This document shows positions 63,501-64,000 of a stretch of 64,000 nt of DNA, piece after piece. How positions within the stretch are numbered: position 1 is the first letter of the stretch; each line of letters begins with the position of its first letter. The DNA comes from Variovorax sp. RA8 (GTDB lineage Bacteria; Pseudomonadota; Gammaproteobacteria; Burkholderiales; Burkholderiaceae_C). The DNA lies in assembly GCF_901827175.1 (NCBI RefSeq), contig NZ_LR594665.1, positions 1 to 64,000 of the forward strand, in the 5' to 3' direction. Position numbers and translations under genes: made by a program. The notes under the pieces are model-generated. The model made no database searches, had not been told where the DNA came from, and was given only the letters and a program-made list of their open reading frames with translations.

Positions 63501-63861
63501 GCGTGCTTAAAAAGCACGCGCCGAAGGGGGGAGACCCCCCTTCTCGATCCCACCCGGCCGCAAGCGGCCTCCCATCCCCCCAGGGGCTGCGCCCCTCGGC
63601 CTTCGGCCTCACCTGCATTCGAGCTGCGCCTAACGGCGCAGAGGGCTACCAAACAGGCGCAAGCGCCTGCAACAGCCCTAATTTCGTCTCTAGGTCGCTG
63701 CGCTATGCCCAAAGGGGCTGCGCCCCTCTGGACTCCTGCAACTCTCCATGCAGCTCAACCATCGCGGCCACGATGGAAGGACCGCGCAGCGCAACGGACG
63801 CAAGGTTTTACTCCAAGGGGAAAAGGGCCGGCGACCGTTAGCCGGATTGCTGGGAGAAGTG
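63501..63861. other. GC-rich flank of oriV
   Basis: 360 bp rich in small GC palindromes (for example GGGGCTGCGCCCC at 63581 and again at 63715). It has no credible gene; the 112-codon plus frame lacks a ribosome site. RK2 oriV also has a GC-rich arm here. Confidence 0.55.
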
Positions 63862-63876
63862 GCCCCTCAAGTGTCA
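63862..63876 (-). repeat. Solitary inverted iteron
   Basis: GCCCCTCAAGTGTCA, an exact iteron in reverse orientation, 475 bp beyond the main block and 20 bp before the next promoter. Confidence 0.85.
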
Positions 63877-63894
63877 AAGAAACGCGGGTACGGG

Positions 63895-63924
63895 TTGACG
63901 GAATAGGGCATTTTGCCCTATAAT
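63895..63924 (+). promoter_or_regulatory. Strong promoter of the next operon
   Basis: -35 TTGACG (63895-63900), 18 bp spacer, consensus -10 TATAAT (63919-63924). A KorC-type palindrome fills the spacer. The solitary inverted iteron lies just upstream. Confidence 0.85.
63904..63920. promoter_or_regulatory. KorC-type operator OC
   Basis: The perfect-armed palindrome TAGGGCATTTTGCCCTA closely matches the RK2 KorC operator (TAGGGCATAATGCCCTA) and overlaps the -10. KorC controls the klc and kle promoters, so the next gene should belong to that class. Confidence 0.85.
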
Positions 63925-63974
63925 TGATGGCAAGGCCGGGCGCTTCGCCCAGGTCAACAACCGGAGCATTTCCG

Positions 63975-64000
63975 ATGAGCAAGACTTTGAAAGTGGCCGC
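63975..64000 (+). CDS. Start of a KorC-controlled gene, cut by the window end
   Basis: ATG followed by SKTLKVA and the window edge. A GGAG site lies ten bases upstream. Given the KorC operator it is probably a klc or kle gene, but eight codons do not allow identification. Confidence 0.55.

Overview
This window is most of an IncP-1 (RK2/R751-like) broad-host-range conjugative plasmid of a Gram-negative bacterium. IS1071, an IS91-like element, a Tn21-type transposon and a class 3-like integron suggest a beta-proteobacterial environmental host (Comamonadaceae type). The host is an inference; no chromosomal marker is present. The IncP-1 assignment rests on the gene order and on three operator classes seen directly: eight exact KorB sites (TTTAGCCGCTAAA), two KorA sites (GTTTAGCTAAAC), and one KorC-type palindrome beside the last gene.

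Layout. 1-1844: partition and global control (incC, korB). 1900-4955: kfrA, a Fic toxin with its antitoxin, kfrB and kfrC. 5026-18802: Tra1 (traM, L, K leftward; oriT; traJ, I, H, G, F, E, D, C rightward). 18890-22997: a tra-trb junction hotspot with a ParA-type resolvase, an AT-richer AAA ATPase gene, and remnants of a second resolvase and a second antitoxin. 22578-36727: leftward Tra2 (trbB to trbP) followed by upf30.5, nuclease and upf32.8-type genes. 36980-38547: trbA diverging from a rearranged ssb/trfA operon. 38598-38642: two orphan iterons. 39003-41150: a NotI-like restriction endonuclease with a D12-class adenine methyltransferase. 41153-62972: a 21.8 kb IS1071-bounded composite. 63101-63876: oriV. 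63895-64000: a KorC-regulated promoter and the first codons of a gene cut by the window edge.

The composite. The outermost IS1071 copies (each 3204 bp) are in direct orientation, and the five bases TAGTT flank the whole unit on both sides, so it entered, or was last re-formed, as one unit just after the methyltransferase stop codon. Inside is a 4674 bp inverted repeat (IS1071 plus a 5'-truncated IS91-like element) enclosing a 3.4 kb segment with a NylA-like amidase and a LuxR-type regulator, a probable xenobiotic-amide degradation module. The rest is a Tn21-like remnant (tnpA broken by an amber codon, intact tnpR), a quaternary-ammonium efflux cassette with its attC, a truncated class 3-like integrase and an IS21-family fragment.

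How it works together. TrfA fires oriV. IncC/KorB partition the plasmid and, with KorA, TrbA and KorC, hold the replication, transfer and stability operons in check. TraI/J/K/H nick oriT, TraG couples the relaxosome to the Trb type IV secretion channel, TraF matures the TrbC pilin, and TraC supplies primase and probable antirestriction functions in the recipient. The cargo adds a restriction-modification system, a Fic toxin-antitoxin pair, a possible defence ATPase, a biocide-resistance gene and the amidase module.
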